Origin: Planctomycetota bacterium | GTDB lineage: Bacteria > Planctomycetota > Planctomycetia > Pirellulales > Pirellulaceae | DNA length: 64,000 nucleotides | Reading direction: 5' to 3' | NCBI GenBank assembly: GCA_026692845.1 | Contig: JAPLNM010000141.1 | Coordinates: forward strand, 1 to 64,000 | The notes under the pieces: model-generated | What the model saw: only the letters and a program-made list of their open reading frames with translations | Told to the model about the DNA's origin: nothing | The model's database searches: none | Position numbers and translations under genes: made by a program | Shown: positions 62,055 to 64,000 of the stretch, piece by piece | Layout of the letters: each line of letters starts with the position of its first letter | How positions within the stretch are numbered: position 1 is the first letter of the stretch

Positions 62055-62076
62055 ACCGAAAGCAAACGCTCAGGAT

Positions 62077-63120
62077 ATGGCAGAAGACTACTACAGCACG
62101 CTGGGTATAAGCCGCTCGGCCAGTCAGGATGAAATCGCAAAATCTTATAGGAAACTTGCGCGCAAGTACCATCCGGACCTGAACCCTGAGGACTCGAAGG
62201 CCAAGCAACATTTTCAGAGTGTGCAAGTCGCCTACGACACCCTGCACGATCCAGAAAAACGTAAACTTTACGACCAATTCGGCGAAGGTTACGAAGCGTA
62301 CAAAAATGGGCCCTTCAGTGGGTCCCAAAGCGGCCCTTCAAGCTTCGACTTCCGAGAAGCCTTCGAGAACTCCGAGGGTTTCCAGTTCTTCGATTTCTTC
62401 CATGGTGCTGGTGCTGGTCCTGGTGCTGGTCCTGGTGCTGGTCCTGGTGCTGGATCTGGTGCTGGATCTGGTGCTGGATCTGGTGCTCAATCCGCCGATG
62501 ACTCCTCACGATCTCGCTCCCGGTCGCGCCGCTCGGGTTCCTCGTCTTCCAGAGCCTCCTCGCACTCCCATCCGAACCCTCCAGGGGATGTCGCCGCGGA
62601 GATTTCGGTCCCACTGCGCATCATTGTCGAAGGGGGCGAGGTCCAATTCAAACTCAATCGAGGGGATGGGCGAACCGAAGACCTCAGCGTCAAGATCCCG
62701 AGCGACGTCGCTCCCGGAAAGAAAATCCGACTGCGAGGACTTGGACAATCAAACCGTGGTGGTCCATCCGGCGACCTGATCCTCACGATCCAAATGCAAT
62801 CCCATCACGCCGTGAAAATCAACGGCAACAATATCGAGCTGAAACTTCCAATTAGCCTAGCCGAAGCCATCTACGGGGCCAAGATCGATGTGCCTGCCCT
62901 GCGCGGGGATGTGACCATTCGCATTCCAACGATGTGCGACAGCGGAAAACGCTTGCGGGTCAAAGGACAAGGCCTCAAAGGTCCCGACGGACTCCGTGGC
63001 GACTTGATTGTCGAACCGCTGATCCAATTGCCCGAGGAAATCCCCGATAGCCTCGAACCGAACATCAAAGAATTCGAGAAGGGCTATTCGAAAAATCTCC
63101 GCGATGGTATCCGTTGGTAA
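62077..63120 (+). CDS. DnaJ/CbpA-type J-domain co-chaperone
   Basis: This 347-aa protein has a J domain (residues 4-70) with the HPD triad His32-Pro33-Asp34, then a linker of Gly/Ala/Pro repeats (GAGPGAGPGAGSG, about 109-137) and a Ser/Arg stretch (about 145-165). It ends with the two beta-barrel substrate-binding domains of the DnaJ C-terminus (VPLRIIVEGGEV; LPISLAEAIYGAKIDVPAL). It lacks the DnaJ zinc-finger repeats, so it is a type II (CbpA-like) form. It would stimulate DnaK ATPase. Confidence 0.9.
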   Translation: MAEDYYSTLGISRSASQDEIAKSYRKLARKYHPDLNPEDSKAKQHFQSVQVAYDTLHDPEKRKLYDQFGEGYEAYKNGPFSGSQSGPSSFDFREAFENSEGFQFFDFFHGAGAGPGAGPGAGPGAGSGAGSGAGSGAQSADDSSRSRSRSRRSGSSSSRASSHSHPNPPGDVAAEISVPLRIIVEGGEVQFKLNRGDGRTEDLSVKIPSDVAPGKKIRLRGLGQSNRGGPSGDLILTIQMQSHHAVKINGNNIELKLPISLAEAIYGAKIDVPALRGDVTIRIPTMCDSGKRLRVKGQGLKGPDGLRGDLIVEPLIQLPEEIPDSLEPNIKEFEKGYSKNLRDGIRW

Positions 63121-63132
63121 AGGACACTGACC

Positions 63133-63921
63133 TTGAATATCCTTCTGGCAAATGACGACGGTATCCACGCCCCAGGGCTACGCGCTCTACGCATCGCCCT
63201 GGAATCCCTAGGACCAGTGACCGTCGTGGCACCTGCGACCGAACAAAGCGGTGTGGGTCACTCGATCACATACCTGTCTCCGCTGACCTGCAAGCAGATC
63301 TTCGACGGCGAGATCTTTCGAGGATGGGCAGTCGATGGCTCACCGGCTGACTGCGTCAAACTCGGACTGACCGAACTGGCCCCCAAGCCCACCGAACTGA
63401 TCGTCAGCGGCATCAATGGCGGCCTAAACGCAGGCATCAATGTCCTTTACTCCGGAACCGTCGCAGCAGCCATCGAAGGTGCCTTCTTTCGCGTCCCAAG
63501 CATCGCCGTGTCGCTCGAAGAAGATCCCCACGCGGATTTCGAAGCCGCCGGTTCGATCGCAGTCCAACTGATCCGAAAAATCTTGGACTACCAAGACGAC
63601 GCGCCCGAACTTTACAACATCAACATCTCCACCCAAGCGACCCGAGACTACCGTGCAGGGAAAATGCCCCGCATCCATACCGTTCCGATGGGAATCGAAC
63701 GCTACGGGGACCAGTACGTAAAACGCCAAGACCCCAAGGGGCGAAACTACTATTGGTCCACCAACGATCCACCCCCGAAACCTACCGAGCACCAAACCGA
63801 TCTGATGGCCTTGGCATCCGGTGGCGTGACCGTTACGCCCCTTCAGTTCGATATGACCAAACGATCGCAATTGGATGCAATGAAGAGTTGGAATCTCTCG
63901 ATGGGTAACGACGGAACCTGA
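63133..63921 (+). CDS. surE: 5'/3'-nucleotidase SurE
   Basis: This 262-aa metal-dependent phosphatase has ILLANDDGI with the metal-binding Asp pair at residues 8-9, ATEQSGVGHSIT, DGSPADCVKLGL and SGINGGLNAGINVLYSGTVAAAIEG with the metal-binding Asn, the SurE signature. The start is TTG at 63133, 12 bp after the J-domain stop; no in-frame ATG retains the N-terminal DD motif. It may be co-transcribed with the J-domain gene. Confidence 0.92.
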   Translation: MNILLANDDGIHAPGLRALRIALESLGPVTVVAPATEQSGVGHSITYLSPLTCKQIFDGEIFRGWAVDGSPADCVKLGLTELAPKPTELIVSGINGGLNAGINVLYSGTVAAAIEGAFFRVPSIAVSLEEDPHADFEAAGSIAVQLIRKILDYQDDAPELYNINISTQATRDYRAGKMPRIHTVPMGIERYGDQYVKRQDPKGRNYYWSTNDPPPKPTEHQTDLMALASGGVTVTPLQFDMTKRSQLDAMKSWNLSMGNDGT

Positions 63922-63931
63922 CCCCCAACCA

Positions 63932-64000
63932 ATGACGCATTCACCCCCTCTGGTCCTGGAAAACAAACGGATCGGCTTGTTGGGCAAGCTCGGGGCAATG
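63932..64000 (+). CDS. N-terminal fragment of a plus-strand gene cut by the window edge
   Basis: Beginning with ATG at 63932, 23 codons remain open to the edge and include NKRIGLLGKLGAM. That segment resembles the opening strand of BRCT domains (GK.G.M), as in planctomycete BRCT/TPR proteins, but the fragment is too short for a firm call. It starts 10 bp after surE and may belong to that transcript. Confidence 0.4.
   Translation, partial: MTHSPPLVLENKRIGLLGKLGAM

Noticed and set aside
1-64000. tRNA and rRNA genes
   Set aside because: Gaps were scanned by eye for T-arm (GGTTCRANTCC) and 16S/23S core motifs; none was found outside coding sequence.

Overview
The window looks like chromosomal DNA of a planctomycete, most likely of the Pirellula/Rhodopirellula type. 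The evidence is a YTV-type repeat protein, a fused CcoN-CcoO cbb3 oxidase, many secreted proteins with Tat or Sec leaders, large orphan secreted proteins, an Ala/Lys-rich H1-like protein, a Gfo/Idh/MocA oxidoreductase with a Tat leader, and short palindromic (REP-like) intergenic repeats. No rRNA, tRNA, CRISPR array, prophage or complete transposon was recognised. The left edge carries the 3' end of a group II intron (domains V and VI).

Layout. 1-5.7 kb: intron tail; crcB and a CbiX-type chelatase on the minus strand; a YTV repeat protein; an alcohol-dehydrogenase-like enzyme overlapping a lipoate-ligase-like protein. 5.7-19.9 kb: a long minus-strand block with a secreted orphan, a membrane-anchored fatty-acid alpha-dioxygenase, glutathione peroxidase, lysA, a rhomboid protease and an ABC-2 exporter with an associated orphan. 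20-30.4 kb: plus-strand folC, a tail-anchored orphan, a secretin-N-like repeat protein without a visible pore domain, an SDR, a Kef-type antiporter, an M32 carboxypeptidase and a DJ-1/PfpI protein. 30.4-35 kb: a tandem repeat array, a large metzincin-type metalloprotease and a gene-free stretch holding a terminator-ended, pseudoknot-capable RNA candidate. 35-38.3 kb: the cbb3 oxidase operon ccoNO-ccoQ-ccoP. 38.5-41.3 kb: a DUF2071 protein, a VIT1/CCC1 transporter and a divergent PanB-like protein.

The most interesting region is 41.6-49.5 kb. A K+-channel-like gene is divergent from a tightly packed operon encoding an SPFH/band-7 protein with a GYF_2-like tail, a pyruvoyl SpeD, a double zinc-ribbon/double DUF4178 membrane protein, a Ser/Gly-rich small membrane protein, a DUF350 protein, a seven-TM spermidine-synthase fusion, and a Tat-exported FAD amine-oxidase-like protein. 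Overlapping start and stop codons imply co-translation. Together they suggest a membrane-centred system that makes, and perhaps oxidises, a polyamine-like compound, possibly linked to ion flux or envelope stress. The module lies between two identical 25-bp direct repeats.

49.9-64 kb: rpoN; a namZ-truA-dciA overlapping cluster; an H1-like protein; a C45 acyltransferase/alpha-beta hydrolase fusion; a GlmM-type mutase; a coiled-coil membrane orphan; a Gfo/Idh/MocA oxidoreductase; a DnaJ-type co-chaperone; surE; and the first codons of another gene at the right edge.

All assignments come from reading translated sequence and motif recall. No database search was run.
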